NCBI GenBank assembly: GCA_014323865.1
Contig: JACONG010000006.1
Span: 153,255 to 202,034, forward strand
Direction: 5' to 3'
Origin: Rhodospirillales bacterium
GTDB taxonomy: Bacteria; Pseudomonadota; Alphaproteobacteria; SP197
Length of the DNA: 48,780 bases
The position numbers and the translations under genes are program-made. Position 1 is the stretch's first letter, and each line of letters starts with the position of its first letter. Below, piece by piece: positions 20,732-29,508 of the stretch. Below the pieces are notes generated by a model, which worked only from the letters and a program-made list of their open reading frames with translations, was not told where the DNA came from and did no database searches.

Positions 20732-22150
20732 TCAACGCTTGCCCTGGATATGCCGCGCATAGATGTCCAATGCACGCTGTCGTGCCCGGCCATGATCGAT
20801 CATGGGTTGCGGATAGTCCTTTCCGAGCGCAATCTCCGCCTTGGCAAGAGCCATGTGAGGGATCGCCCACGGCTCGTGGATGTCCTTTGTGGAAAGACCG
20901 GACAGTTCCGGCAACCAGCGGCGCAGGTAGGCGCCGTCAGGGTCAAATCGGCGCGACTGCGCGACGGGATTGAAGACGCGGAAGTACGGCGCGGCGTCGG
21001 CACCCGACCCAGCGACCCATTGCCAGCCCGCGCTGTTGTTCGCAGCGTCGGCGTCGACCAGCGTATCGAGGAACCAGTCGGCTCCCAGGCGCCAGTCGAT
21101 CATCAGATGCTTGGTGAGGAACGACGCCACGACCATGCGCACACGATTGTGCATCCAACCCGTCGTCCAGAGCTCCCGCATGCCCGCGTCGATCAGCGGA
21201 TACCCGGTCTCGCCCCGCTGCCAGCGGCGCAGGTCGTCGGGTGCATCGCACCAAGGCATTGCATCGAATGCCGGTCGCAGGTTGGCGGTTTCCATTTCCG
21301 GATTGTGGAACAAGAGATGGTGGCTGAACTCGCGCCAGAGCAACTCCTTCATGAAGGTCGCGGGCCCCTCGCCCGGCTCGATCAGATCGATGGCGGCTGC
21401 CACCTGACGCGGGCCGATCTCACCGAAGTGAAGGTGGGGCGACAGCCCACTCGTTCCCGTAAGGGCGGGACGGTCCCGGTCCTGCGCATAAGTTGCCAGT
21501 CCCTGCTCCATGAACGCCTCCAGCCGAGCCTGTGCCTCGGCCTCGCCGGGCGACCACGCGGCGCGAAGACCCTGAGCCCAATCTGATGCCTTGAGGAGAA
21601 GCCCCATCGTCTCGATATTCAGAGAGACAGGCCATGAGGCCGGTGATGATAGTCCGCCGGGCGCGCCCTGCGGCGCATCGTGCCCCCTTGCCAGGCAAGC
21701 CTTCAAATAGGGTGTGAACACGCGGTACGGCGAACCGATGCCGGACTGGATTGTCCAAGGTTCATGAAGCAGGCCGGCGTTGAACGACGTGACTTCGAGC
21801 CCGGCGTCCTTGCCCCACGTCATGATATCACGATCCTGCGCAATCGTGCGCGGTTCGTAGCGCCGATTCCAGACCAGCGCCGAGGCAGCCGTCTCGGACA
21901 CCAGACGCTCAAGCACCGCGCGCGGATCGCCCTGTGCGACGATCAGACGGCTTCCCTTGCTCCGAAGGGCCTGGTCCAGTACCGAGAGACTGCCGTGAAG
22001 CCACCAGCGCGACGCGCCGCCGGGAACGTCGAGACCGTCATCGTCGAGGATGTAGAGCGGCACAACGGGCCGACCGGTGTTCGCAGCCCATGTCAGTGCC
22101 GGGTTATCGGCGACTCTGAGGTCCCGACGAAACCACACGAGAACGGTCAA
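20732..22150 (-). CDS. phrB: Deoxyribodipyrimidine photolyase (class I CPD type)
   Basis: A 472-residue FAD enzyme that uses blue light to split pyrimidine dimers. The N-terminal antenna domain starts VLVWFRRDLRVADNPAL. The FAD domain shows SGLSPHLHFGEIGPRQV, ELLWREFSHHLLFHNPEM, the signature GYPLIDAGMRELWTTGWMHN, and MVVASFLTKHLMIDWRLGAD. The WQWVAGSGADAAPYFRVFNP segment with the flavin-contacting tryptophans is intact. Length and motifs point to a working photolyase rather than a cryptochrome. It is the first gene of the phr-methyltransferase-nnr-decarboxylase run. Confidence 0.96.
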   Translation of the reverse strand: MTVLVWFRRDLRVADNPALTWAANTGRPVVPLYILDDDGLDVPGGASRWWLHGSLSVLDQALRSKGSRLIVAQGDPRAVLERLVSETAASALVWNRRYEPRTIAQDRDIMTWGKDAGLEVTSFNAGLLHEPWTIQSGIGSPYRVFTPYLKACLARGHDAPQGAPGGLSSPASWPVSLNIETMGLLLKASDWAQGLRAAWSPGEAEAQARLEAFMEQGLATYAQDRDRPALTGTSGLSPHLHFGEIGPRQVAAAIDLIEPGEGPATFMKELLWREFSHHLLFHNPEMETANLRPAFDAMPWCDAPDDLRRWQRGETGYPLIDAGMRELWTTGWMHNRVRMVVASFLTKHLMIDWRLGADWFLDTLVDADAANNSAGWQWVAGSGADAAPYFRVFNPVAQSRRFDPDGAYLRRWLPELSGLSTKDIHEPWAIPHMALAKAEIALGKDYPQPMIDHGRARQRALDIYARHIQGKR

Positions 22151-22172
22151 GGCCCGCTGCTGCCGTGCGCGG

Positions 22173-22373
22173 TCAGCCGGTTTCGCAGCCCATGGCGAGC
22201 TTTTCGATGTGCCTGCGGTCGATGATGTGAAGCGTGCCGTGGCGACGCTTCACAACGCCTTCGTTGGTCAGCTGACCGATCACCCTGGCCACCGTATCGG
22301 ATGTCGTACCGGCCCAGAAGGGGATCTCCTCAAGAAACGGGAACGGGCACGCTAACTTGATCGCGAGGAATAA
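22173..22373 (-). pseudogene. Crp/Fnr-family regulator remnant (DNA-binding C-terminus only)
   Basis: An open stretch of 66 codons without a credible start codon, bounded upstream by an in-frame TAG. It encodes the C-terminal winged helix of a Crp/Fnr regulator: FPFLEEIPFWAGTTSDTVAR followed by VIGQLTNEGVVKRRHGTL and IIDRRHIEKLAMGCE. The helix-turn-helix core (GTTSDTVARVIGQL) is well preserved, but the cyclic-nucleotide or iron-sulfur sensory domain is missing. The cut end lies about 35 bases from the 3-prime end of tRNA-Pro. This looks like a deletion or integration scar; a very short functional protein is unlikely. Confidence 0.75.
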
Positions 22374-22407
22374 CTAATGAAGACGAATGAAATCTGCATC
22401 GGCAGAG

Positions 22408-22484
22408 TGGTCGGAGCGGCAGGATTTGAACCTGCGACCTACGGTCCCCCAGACCGTTGCGCTACCAGGCTGCGCCACGCTCCG
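22408..22484 (-). tRNA. tRNA-Pro (GGG)
   Basis: Seventy-seven bases with encoded CCA. The acceptor CGGAGCG pairs with CGCTCCG, the anticodon stem ACGGT/ACCGT carries CTGGGGG with anticodon GGG, and the T-arm contains GCAGGTTCAAATCCTGC. Its 3-prime side borders the truncated Crp/Fnr gene. Confidence 0.96.
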
Positions 22485-22535
22485 TCCTGACCCCCCTGGG
22501 GCCGACAGTTCCAGCCCAATCAGATATGATGTATC

Positions 22536-22979
22536 TCAAACGCGGGCCGCCAGCAACCGCTTGCAGGAATCGAGCTCGTCGACCGCCTTTTCGATCACCG
22601 AACGATCCGCAGCACCGAGCGCTGTGGCCACCGAAGCCGCCTCGACCCTGGCCTCCGGCACCGGCACGGCGGACTCGGTCTGCAAGGCCGTCACGCCGCC
22701 CTGCCGGATCAGGCGCTGCACGCCCTTGATCGTGTAGCCGTCGGTATGGAGCAGGCGCTTGATCTGACGCAGGAACGCAATGTCCTCGGGGCGATAGTAA
22801 CGGCGACCGCCGCCCCGCTTCAGAGGGCGAATCTGATGAAACCTGGTCTCCCAGAAGCGCAAAACGTGCTGGGCGACATCCAGCTCCTCGGCGACTTCGC
22901 TGATCGTGCGAAAAGCGACCTTCGACTTGCTTCCACGGCGCGAGGAGCTGTTACTCTGATCGTTCTGCGCGGCCGCCAT
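22536..22979 (-). CDS. MerR-family transcriptional regulator
   Basis: A 147-residue protein with a MerR-type winged helix at about residues 22-90: [20 protein letters not shown] with [20 protein letters not shown] and the wing [20 protein letters not shown]. The remainder is an alanine-rich helix ending [14 protein letters not shown], with no metal-binding cysteine pair, so it is not a metal sensor of the classical kind. This gene following ihfA is a fixed alphaproteobacterial neighbourhood. It lies eight bases after ihfA and is likely cotranscribed. Its target is unknown. Confidence 0.9.
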   Translation of the reverse strand: MAAAQNDQSNSSSRRGSKSKVAFRTISEVAEELDVAQHVLRFWETRFHQIRPLKRGGGRRYYRPEDIAFLRQIKRLLHTDGYTIKGVQRLIRQGGVTALQTESAVPVPEARVEAASVATALGAADRSVIEKAVDELDSCKRLLAARV

Positions 22980-22987
22980 CGTCCGGC

Positions 22988-23302
22988 TTAGTCCTCACGC
23001 CTTTCGGCGTGGTCGTCGTTGATGCGATTCTTGAGGACATGAGACGCACGAAAGACCAGGACCCGGCGCGACGAGATCGTGACCTCCTCACCGGTCTTCA
23101 GGTTGCGTCCGACGCGCGATGCCTTGTCACGAACGGAGAAGCTTCCGAAGGATGAGATCTTGACTGTCTCACCCTGCGCGAGGGTTTCGGAGATCTCTCC
23201 CAGAACGCACTCGACAAGCTGAGCGGACTCGCTGCGGGAGAGCCCAACTTCATGATAGACGGCCTCGGTGAGGTCTGCACGAGTCACGGTTCTGTCCGCC
23301 AT
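22988..23302 (-). CDS. ihfA: Integration host factor alpha subunit
   Basis: A 104-residue HU-fold protein that sharply bends DNA at specific sites as a heterodimer with IHF-beta. Visible are [20 protein letters not shown], the core [20 protein letters not shown] and the arm [20 protein letters not shown], where R-R-V instead of the HU pattern marks IHF-alpha. The charged tail [10 protein letters not shown] is lineage-specific. A promoter is visible upstream at 23334-23362, separating it from fabH. Confidence 0.95.
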   Translation of the reverse strand: MADRTVTRADLTEAVYHEVGLSRSESAQLVECVLGEISETLAQGETVKISSFGSFSVRDKASRVGRNLKTGEEVTISSRRVLVFRASHVLKNRINDDHAERRED

Positions 23303-23333
23303 TGGCGAAGTATCCCCAGCGCCTTAAGGCAAT

Positions 23334-23362
23334 AAGCTAACTGCAACAAGAAAATCCGTCAA
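23334..23362 (-). promoter_or_regulatory. Likely promoter of ihfA-merR
   Basis: On the minus strand TTGACG, 17 bases and TAGCTT, about 32 bases upstream of the ihfA ATG. The 148-base gap after fabH is otherwise without genes and locally A+T-rich. Confidence 0.45.
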
Positions 23363-23450
23363 TATCAACTGGTTGCATCTGATATCTTAGGTGACGCCAA
23401 ACACTTCTCAGGGGCTCTCGTTAATGTAAAGAACCAGGAATGCGGCGCAG

Positions 23451-24428
23451 TCACCAGCGAACCATGGCGGATCCCCAGGTAAACCCGCCGCCCATACCTT
23501 CGATCAGGAGGAGCTGCCCGCGCTCAATGCGTCCGTCGCCCACCGCCTCACTCAAAGCAAGCGGAATGGAGGCGGCAGAGGTGTTGGCGTGGCGCTCGAT
23601 GGTCACCACTACATTCGCCTCGGTCATGCCGAGCTTTCGGGCCGTCGCATCAATGATACGGCGATTGGCCTGATGGGGCACCAGCCAATCTATATCGGCA
23701 CCTTCCAGCCCGTTGGCCGTCAACGCCTCGTCGACGGCCTGCGCGAGGTTTACGACGGCATGCTTGAAGACATCCTGTCCCTCCATGCGGAGGCGACCGG
23801 CAAACTGGGTCTTTGACGGGCCACCATCGACATAGAGCATGTCCTTGTAGCGCCCATCAGCATGGAGATGCGTCGAGAGGATGCCCTGGTCGGAAGATGT
23901 CCCTTCACCGTCCTGCGGCACCAGCACCACGGCCCCTGCGCCGTCACCGAACAGAACGCAGGTGGTACGGTCCTCCCAGTCCAGGATGCGCGAGAAGGTC
24001 TCCGCACCAATCACAAGAGCGCCCTTCGACTGACCGACGCGGATGAAGTTGTCCGCCACGGCCAGAGCGTAGACGAAACCGGTGCAGACCGCCTGCAGGT
24101 CGAACGCGCAGCCCTGCGTGATACCGAGGTTGGCTTGGACCTGGGTCGCCGTTGCTGGAAAGGTGAGATCGGGCGTTGCCGTGGCGACGACGATCAGATC
24201 GATCGCATCGTCCGTGAGGCCGACATGGTCCAGGGCACGGCGCGCCGCCTGGGTCGCGAGATCGGAGGTCAGTTCGCCGTCGGCCGCGACATGGCGCTGG
24301 CTGATCCCGGTCCGGCTTCGGATCCACTCGTCGGAAGTGTCGAGACGAGCGGCAAGCTCCGCATTGGGAACGCAGCGTTCCGGCAGATAGGCACCACAGC
24401 CCGCGATGATCGAGCGGATCACCGTCAC
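23451..24428 (-). CDS. fabH: 3-oxoacyl-ACP synthase III
   Basis: A 325-residue condensing enzyme that starts fatty acid synthesis from acetyl-CoA and malonyl-ACP. The triad is C115 ([12 protein letters not shown]), H252 ([11 protein letters not shown]) and N282 ([10 protein letters not shown]). The N-terminus [16 protein letters not shown] and the C-terminal [13 protein letters not shown] are typical and the length is standard. The start ATG overlaps the plsX stop by four bases (ATGA), so fabH and plsX are coupled. Confidence 0.98.
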   Translation of the reverse strand: MTVIRSIIAGCGAYLPERCVPNAELAARLDTSDEWIRSRTGISQRHVAADGELTSDLATQAARRALDHVGLTDDAIDLIVVATATPDLTFPATATQVQANLGITQGCAFDLQAVCTGFVYALAVADNFIRVGQSKGALVIGAETFSRILDWEDRTTCVLFGDGAGAVVLVPQDGEGTSSDQGILSTHLHADGRYKDMLYVDGGPSKTQFAGRLRMEGQDVFKHAVVNLAQAVDEALTANGLEGADIDWLVPHQANRRIIDATARKLGMTEANVVVTIERHANTSAASIPLALSEAVGDGRIERGQLLLIEGMGGGFTWGSAMVRW

Positions 24429-25474
24429 CGGGCCGAGACCCCGGCCGGCATGCAGGAAACCCTTCCCAGAAGCTCCACATCGCGGATGACCTTTTCGTTG
24501 AATCCTTCGGCCAGCATGTCGACGGCAAAGCCGATCGCGTTGGCATAACCCATGGCGTCGGTCCCTCCGTGGCTCTTCACAGCGACGCCGTTCACACCGA
24601 GGAACATGCCGCCATTGTAACGTCGGGGATCGACCCGGTTCTTGAGAGCGATGAGCGCCGGCTTCGCAAGCCAGTAGCCGAGCTTCGAGAACACCGAGCG
24701 GCGGAAGGTGGCCCGCAGGAAGCCGGTGTACATGCTGGCGGTGCCCTCGGCCGTCTTCAGGGCGATGTTGCCGCTGAAGCCGTCGGCGACCACAACATCG
24801 ACCGTGCCTTCGGTGATGTCGTTGCCCTCGACGAAGCCATAGAACTCCAGGGGCAACTCCGCGGAACGCAGGATCTCGGCAGCCCGCCGGATCTCCTGAT
24901 GACCCTTGCTCTCCTCGCTGCCGACGTTCAGCAGGCCCACAGATGGCCTGTGGATACCCTGAACGCTGCGGGCGAACGCCGCCCCCATGACGGCAAACTG
25001 AACGAGGTTCTCGGCGTTGCAGTCGATGTTGGCACCGAGATCAAGCATGACCGATTCGCCACGCTGCGTGGGAAACATTGATGCGATCGCGGGACGATGG
25101 ATGCCGGGTAGGGTGCGCAGGGCAAGCTTGGCCATGGCCATGAGCGCACCGGTGTTACCGGCCGAGACAACACCTGCTGCATTGCCCTCCTTCACGTCGT
25201 CGATCGCCATGCGCATGCTCGACTGCCCGCCCTTGCGAAGGGCCTGCGAGGGCTTCATGTCGGGCTCAATGACCGTCTCCGCGGGCACGATCTCCGAGAC
25301 CGCAGCGAGCTTGGGAAAGCGCTTCAGTTTCTTTTCCAACTTTTCGGACACCCCGAAGAGCCGGAACTCGGTGCCCGGATGACGGATGCGCGCGGCGTTC
25401 GCGCCCGCAACGACGATGTCGGGGGCACGATCGCCGCCCATCGCATCAAGGGCGATTACGTGGGCGGAGCTCAT
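24425..25474 (-). CDS. plsX: Phosphate acyltransferase PlsX
   Basis: A 349-residue enzyme making acyl-phosphate from acyl-ACP for phospholipid synthesis. Family landmarks are [20 protein letters not shown] at the N-terminus, [40 protein letters not shown] and [21 protein letters not shown] 25472-25474 gives the family N-terminus; the longer frame is unrelated. It overlaps fabH by four bases and follows rpmF after 37 bases, the common rpmF-plsX-fabH order of lipid synthesis clusters. Confidence 0.97.
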   Translation of the reverse strand: MSSAHVIALDAMGGDRAPDIVVAGANAARIRHPGTEFRLFGVSEKLEKKLKRFPKLAAVSEIVPAETVIEPDMKPSQALRKGGQSSMRMAIDDVKEGNAAGVVSAGNTGALMAMAKLALRTLPGIHRPAIASMFPTQRGESVMLDLGANIDCNAENLVQFAVMGAAFARSVQGIHRPSVGLLNVGSEESKGHQEIRRAAEILRSAELPLEFYGFVEGNDITEGTVDVVVADGFSGNIALKTAEGTASMYTGFLRATFRRSVFSKLGYWLAKPALIALKNRVDPRRYNGGMFLGVNGVAVKSHGGTDAMGYANAIGFAVDMLAEGFNEKVIRDVELLGRVSCMPAGVSAR

Positions 25475-25511
25475 GACCCTGTCTCGATACCGTAACGGCG
25501 ACGCGGAAGCG

Positions 25512-25697
25512 TCAGATGCTGCCCTTGGGCTCCGTGACCTCACGGTCGCGGTAGTAGCCGCAGGCCAGGCACACGTGATGCGGCAGCTTGATCTCGCCGC
25601 AGTTCGGGCACTCGTTCACGGAGGCGCCGACCAGTGCGTGGTGCGAACGACGATTATCCCGCCGTGAGCGGGTCACTTTCTTCTTCGGAACCGCCAT
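25512..25697 (-). CDS. rpmF: 50S ribosomal protein L32
   Basis: A 61-residue basic ribosomal protein. The N-terminus [20 protein letters not shown] is nearly invariant in alphaproteobacteria, and the zinc ribbon has two cysteine pairs in [20 protein letters not shown]. The C-terminal YYRDREV also fits. It lies between the DUF177 gene and plsX. Confidence 0.98.
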   Translation of the reverse strand: MAVPKKKVTRSRRDNRRSHHALVGASVNECPNCGEIKLPHHVCLACGYYRDREVTEPKGSI

Positions 25698-25766
25698 GGG
25701 TTGCGCCTCTGATTTGTCTTGGGACTGCGCGGGCTATATCAGGCTTTCCGGGAGCGGACAAGCCGC

Positions 25767-26297
25767 TCAACCATCCTGTTTGAGCCCCTTGAGAACCGCG
25801 AACGGGCTTTTTCTTTCCTCGACTTCATCTGACGTGTAGCGCGGGTCGATTTCTGCCCCCGGTTTCCGCGGATAGGGGGCGAGAGCCAACCCGAAGTGCT
25901 CGGCCACCATCTCGCCGAGATCGATCGCGTCGTTCACCAACGGTTCCGGCGGTTCGTCAGCCCCGAGATTGAAGTCGATCGTTTCGTCGAACTCGCCGGT
26001 CGGGCGCACATCGGGATCGAAGACGACCTCGAAGCGTTCGTCGACGGCGATCTCGATCAGATCGAGCGACACAACACAGGTCTGGACCACGTCCGCGTGC
26101 ATGACCGCGCCGGCAACCACCTGACGGCCGGACCGCACGATCGTGACGTCGGCCTTCAGCGATGGCAGAGCCGCCAAATCGAAGCGCACCGCAAGCACGT
26201 CGCGCTCCTCGGCCTCCGCAACGATCGTCAGATAATCGCTGTCCCCGTCCTCAAACCTGGAGACATCGAATGGTCGGGAGAATTCCACATCCGTCAT
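25767..26297 (-). CDS. DUF177/YceD-family protein
   Basis: A 176-residue acidic protein of the YceD/DUF177 family, which is nearly always encoded next to rpmF and has been linked to 23S rRNA accumulation in some organisms. The central VVQTCVVSLDLIEIAVDERF carries the single conserved cysteine of the alphaproteobacterial type, and the C-terminus APYPRKPGAEIDPRYTSDEV followed by RKSPFAVLKGLK is the family end. ATG 26295-26297 gives the normal start. It lies 49 bases downstream of the bc1 chaperone gene. Confidence 0.88.
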   Translation of the reverse strand: MTDVEFSRPFDVSRFEDGDSDYLTIVAEAEERDVLAVRFDLAALPSLKADVTIVRSGRQVVAGAVMHADVVQTCVVSLDLIEIAVDERFEVVFDPDVRPTGEFDETIDFNLGADEPPEPLVNDAIDLGEMVAEHFGLALAPYPRKPGAEIDPRYTSDEVEERKSPFAVLKGLKQDG

Positions 26298-26346
26298 GAG
26301 CCGTTCCTTCGGATTCGCGGCTGTCTTCAGCCACTGCTCCACCCTG

Positions 26347-26895
26347 TCAGGCCGTCTGAAGCCGTTTCATGGGTGAGAATGTCAGATCACCGGCCAGAAG
26401 CGAACCGGCCTCCTGGGGATCGAGATGCGCGACCTGCTCGCGAACACAGAGCGCCAGACGTCCTGCCGCCTCCTCGGCGCCGTTCACTGTGCCGTAGGCG
26501 TTGCGCACCAGGAACGCCGACAGGGCGGCATCGTCGTCAGCCACCAAGGCCTCATCCAGGTTGGCAGCACGTCCATAGAAGGCCTGCGCCATCTTCTTGA
26601 TCCGGCGTCCGACGCTGAGGTCCCCGACGCCGATCTCCCGCAGGGCACGATCGAAATCGACGAACATGAAGTCGAACAACTTCTGTGAAAGCTCTTCGCC
26701 CTCCTCGCCCAGAGTGCGCAACCGCCGCATCACAAGAAGCGCATGCAGCACCACCATTTCGAAGCGGCCGTCGAGCGTGTCGGGCACACCGTACTCTGCA
26801 TAGAGGATCGGATCGCGCGCCTGCGCCACGACCACGTCATGAAGTCTGCGGGTCGTCTCATCGAACCGCGAACGTGAGAAAAACTTGCCGAGCAT
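26347..26895 (-). CDS. Ubiquinol-cytochrome c chaperone family protein
   Basis: A 182-residue protein of the CBP3-like family (Ubiq_cyt_C_chap), associated in mitochondria and alphaproteobacteria with assembly of the cytochrome bc1 complex. Diagnostic stretches are LYAEYGVPDTLDGRFEMVVL, followed by HALLVMRRLRTLGEEGEELS, then LFDFMFVDFDRALREIGVGD and VGRRIKKMAQAFYGRAANLD. ATG 26893-26895 removes a non-homologous extension that runs into the divergent promoter region. It is divergent from the bamE gene across 108 bases. Confidence 0.9.
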   Translation of the reverse strand: MLGKFFSRSRFDETTRRLHDVVVAQARDPILYAEYGVPDTLDGRFEMVVLHALLVMRRLRTLGEEGEELSQKLFDFMFVDFDRALREIGVGDLSVGRRIKKMAQAFYGRAANLDEALVADDDAALSAFLVRNAYGTVNGAEEAAGRLALCVREQVAHLDPQEAGSLLAGDLTFSPMKRLQTA

Positions 26896-26952
26896 GTGCG
26901 CATAAATCCGATATCGGGTTTTCTGACGGTTCAGGAATTGACACCATGGCGC

Positions 26953-26981
26953 TTGTCCCTGCACCGTCCAGGCATTAATTG
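26953..26981 (+). promoter_or_regulatory. Possible promoter of the bamE gene
   Basis: TTGTCC, 17 bases and TAATTG, 22 bases before the bamE start, inside the short divergent region. The match is moderate. Confidence 0.3.
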
Positions 26982-27003
26982 GGATTGTGGATCAACGGGA
27001 TCA

Positions 27004-27501
27004 ATGAAGGCCTTGGGATTGGATCGGCACCGCCGTCGTGCATGGCGCAGCGCCCTTCTGGGCGTCGCGCTGGCCGGTACGCTTGCCACGAGTGCGTGTG
27101 AACCGCGTGTCAGCAATCACGGCTACGTCCCTGATCCCGACACGCTTGCGCGCATCGAGCCGGGCGTGCACAACAGGCTCGAGGTTGCCCAATTCCTCGG
27201 CACGCCCTCCACGACAACCCTGTTCGGCGCAGAAACCTGGCTCTACATCACGGAACTGCGGGAAGAGTACGCCTTCTTCGAGCCCGAGATAGTCGATCAG
27301 AACGTTGTCGCCATTGCTTTCGACGACAGCGGTATCGTTCAGGAAATCGCCAACTTCTCGCTGGAAAACGGCCTGGTCGTCGATCCGGTTTCCCGCACAA
27401 CACCGACCTACGGCAAGCAGCTTGGCCTGCTCGAACAGCTCTTCGGCAACATCGGACGGTTCAACGCCGAAGGCCTAGCAGTCCCGATACCCGGAACATA
27501 G
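27004..27501 (+). CDS. bamE: BamE/SmpA/OmlA-family outer membrane lipoprotein
   Basis: A 165-residue lipoprotein of the outer-membrane beta-barrel assembly machinery. A basic N-region (LDRHRRRAWR) and hydrophobic stretch lead to LATSAC with C32 as the probable lipidated cysteine; the lipobox is slightly unusual, with threonine at -3. The SmpA/OmlA domain follows: DPDTLARIEPGVHNRLEVAQ, LGTPSTTTLFGAETWLYI and an ending rich in short strands. ATG 27004 starts at the signal peptide; the frame is open upstream without similarity. The last codons border, and on the other strand overlap, an IS630-type remnant, so the extreme C-terminus might have been altered. Confidence 0.87.
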   Translation: MKALGLDRHRRRAWRSALLGVALAGTLATSACEPRVSNHGYVPDPDTLARIEPGVHNRLEVAQFLGTPSTTTLFGAETWLYITELREEYAFFEPEIVDQNVVAIAFDDSGIVQEIANFSLENGLVVDPVSRTTPTYGKQLGLLEQLFGNIGRFNAEGLAVPIPGT

Positions 27502-27760
27502 AGCGGGATCAATTTCATCGGGACGATATCCTGCGGCGGCGAAGACGTTCGTGCCGTGGCGTGAAGCGATCGATGATCGTTGCGATGGCCTCCCGGAGGT
27601 CATCGACCCACGAGGTCGAGATCATCGATGGTCCCTCCGGCAGCCTTTCGGAGCAGGGCCTTGAGCCCAGAGAAAGTTATCCCGAACGCTATCCCGATGG
27701 GGTCGATGCGCGGCCGGGCGTCGTTGGGTGTCGGGGAGCGCGGGCAGCAGTGGCCTGCCT
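27475..27760 (-). pseudogene. IS630-type transposase remnant A (C-terminal end)
   Basis: Decayed transposase code on the minus strand, readable only across several frames. One frame gives LLPALPDTQ, recalling LLPPYSPDF before the catalytic glutamate; another gives FSGLKALLRKAAGGTIDDL, the helix after NPIE; then an in-frame TGA. Next comes AIATIVDRFTP and, shifted again, NVFAAAGYRPDEIDPAL, the usual end of these transposases. The catalytic glutamate is lost (PIG for PIE). The end lies at or just inside the bamE 3-prime end. A closely similar remnant lies at 47.0-47.2 kb on the same strand. Together with two hairpins this fills the 436-base gap after bamE. Confidence 0.75.
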
Positions 27761-27821
27761 GTGCGATCCCTGACAGGCCAGAACATAGGCGGGCCAGAAT
27801 GTTGACATGCCAGAATGGATG

Positions 27822-27859
27822 GCACCCGGCCGGAATCTCATGCGGTTCCAGCCGGGTGC
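27822..27859. repeat. Strong inverted repeat
   Basis: GCACCCGGC-C-GGAA and TTCC-A-GCCGGGTGC form 13 pairs around a ten-base loop with one internal mismatch. It lies between the IS630 remnant and the broken lobed-protein gene. No T-tract follows on either strand. It could be an end of a lost element. Confidence 0.6.
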
Positions 27860-27891
27860 GTCAATCCGCTCTGCATCGGGTAGACACAGAG

Positions 27892-27923
27892 GATTTCAGG
27901 CGGCCATGCCGCCTGCTGAAATC
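27892..27923 (-). terminator. Candidate terminator after the lobed-protein pseudogene
   Basis: On the minus strand GATTTCAG and GGCGGC pair with GCCGCC and CTGAAATC (13 pairs with a two-base bulge) around a small loop, starting about 14 bases after the pseudogene stop. Only a weak T-rich tract (CTCTGTGTCT) follows. Confidence 0.45.
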
Positions 27924-28771
27924 TTCCTTACTGCATTTCAGTTCCGGGAATCGTTCTGGATAGCGTAGAACGCCCCGCCTTCGAACTCACCGAAAGTTTC
28001 GCCCCTCGACGAGAAGCCTCTAAGGGATCCGTATACGATTACCCTGACATCATCCGACTCGCTTGCGCCACCGAGCAAGTGACCTATATCTCTTGCGATA
28101 CCGATCATACTCCCGCCGATGACACTTGTGTCGATGCTTGTATCCCCTTCCGTGAGGGTAATCGTACCATCCAGGAGGCCGTTAAACTGGTGCGACTGCT
28201 GAAGGAACGCTGCGATACCCGTGAGCGTCCCCGATACGTCACTGCCGTCAAGCCGGCTGAAATCGCCAGCGATTGTGAGATTGCCGATGACAGGACGATC
28301 CGGGAAGAGATTGCCCAACGTGACATATTCCATCAAGGTGGCTTGCGAAAAAGGAAACTCCGGCACGCGCGGAAGCTCGCGACCCTGGCGATGTGTCAAG
28401 ATGAAATCGAAATTGTCGATTTGCTGGAGATGCTGCAACGGTTTGATTGTCGAACCTACACCAGACGGGATTTTGAGGCGGGCCAGACCGGATGTGATGT
28501 TGTTATTCCTGACGGCGAAAAACTCACCGTTGCGGATACGAAGAGGGTCTTCACCAACATCGACGATTTCGCCGCCCCGTCTTGTGCCTATAAGGTTGTT
28601 CTCAGTCTCAGGCGTGTAGGTTCCTTTAACCTTTCCGTACACCAGAGCCCGTTTATTTTCCCTGCCGTTCTTGTAAACCCTGCCTGCCATATCGGCATCG
28701 ACGGTTATGTCACCAATTCTGCCGTCACTGAGATTGCCATCAAGGGTGCTGTTAATCTTGGTTCAAGTGGT

Positions 28772-28830
28772 GGTTCCGCTACCCTGAAGGGTCCCGTGAA
28801 TCCTGCCACGACCGTTCCAGCCATTCTTCG
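28772..28830. repeat. Direct DNA repeat within the lobed gene, copy 1
   Basis: About 60 bases beginning GGTTCCGCTACCCTGAAGGG align with positions 29449-29508 at roughly 80 percent identity by eye, including TCCTGCCACG and TTCCAGCC. The period is 677 bases, about 226 codons, marking tandem duplication of a lobe. Confidence 0.75.
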
Positions 28831-29448
28831 CCTCACCGTACCGCGCGGTAAGTGAACTCGTAAGGCCTTCGTCTACAAACTCGCGAAAATTGCTCGCAAA
28901 TGTCGTGACCCTGCGGTTAATGAAATTGGCGTTCACTATAAGACCGCCAACGAGATAGTTTCTGGCGTCATGTGCAATGTCATCTTCTGACGATGCAAAG
29001 TAGTCCATCTTTATATAACCCGTCAAGGTGCCCGTTCCAATCCGAACATTCCCCCTTGGAACTTCAAGAAGGCCAGATTCGACGGCTGTACCAATCAAAG
29101 CGAAATTGTCGACTTGCTTGAGATAGTCCCTCCGACCGATGGTTGCTTTTACCCCAGGTCGCTCATTGCGGGTAGTGAGGTCCAGGAGCGGCGGCCCGGA
29201 GCGAATGCTTCTCCTCGCGGTGACGAAAAACTCACCATCGCCCATGCTTATGACATTTATGTCCGGTATAACGCCAACTTTGCGGTTATGTCCGGTTACG
29301 GTATAATTTCCCCTAACGTCCCCATGCACAAGGGTTGCACCGTCGTTGTCGTAAACCTGACCTGCCATTTAGCATTGACGTGGACGTTCCTGTCTCCACC
29401 GTCATCGAGAATGCCTTGCAGATTGCTTGCAATTGTCGTTCGGGTGAT

Positions 29449-29508
29449 GGTTCCGCTACCCGAAAGGGCCCCGTAAATCCTGCCACGCCCTTTCCAGCCA
29501 CCGTTCGG
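29449..29508. repeat. Direct DNA repeat within the lobed gene, copy 2
   Basis: Begins GGTTCCGCTACCCGAAAGGG and matches the copy at 28772-28830. In the same lobe a smaller exact repeat GCTTGCAATTGTCGT occurs at 29425-29439 and 29545-29559, encoding TTIAS twice, so this gene carries duplications at two scales. Confidence 0.75.

Noticed and set aside
28763..28765. TGA in the lobed gene as a selenocysteine codon
   Set aside because: No selenocysteine insertion element or cysteine-containing homologous position is evident, and the gene also carries frameshifts, so a nonsense mutation is simpler.
28079..28855. A 258-codon plus-strand frame opposite the lobed gene
   Set aside because: The repeated lobe motifs are on the minus strand; the plus frame has no domain and no repeat logic.
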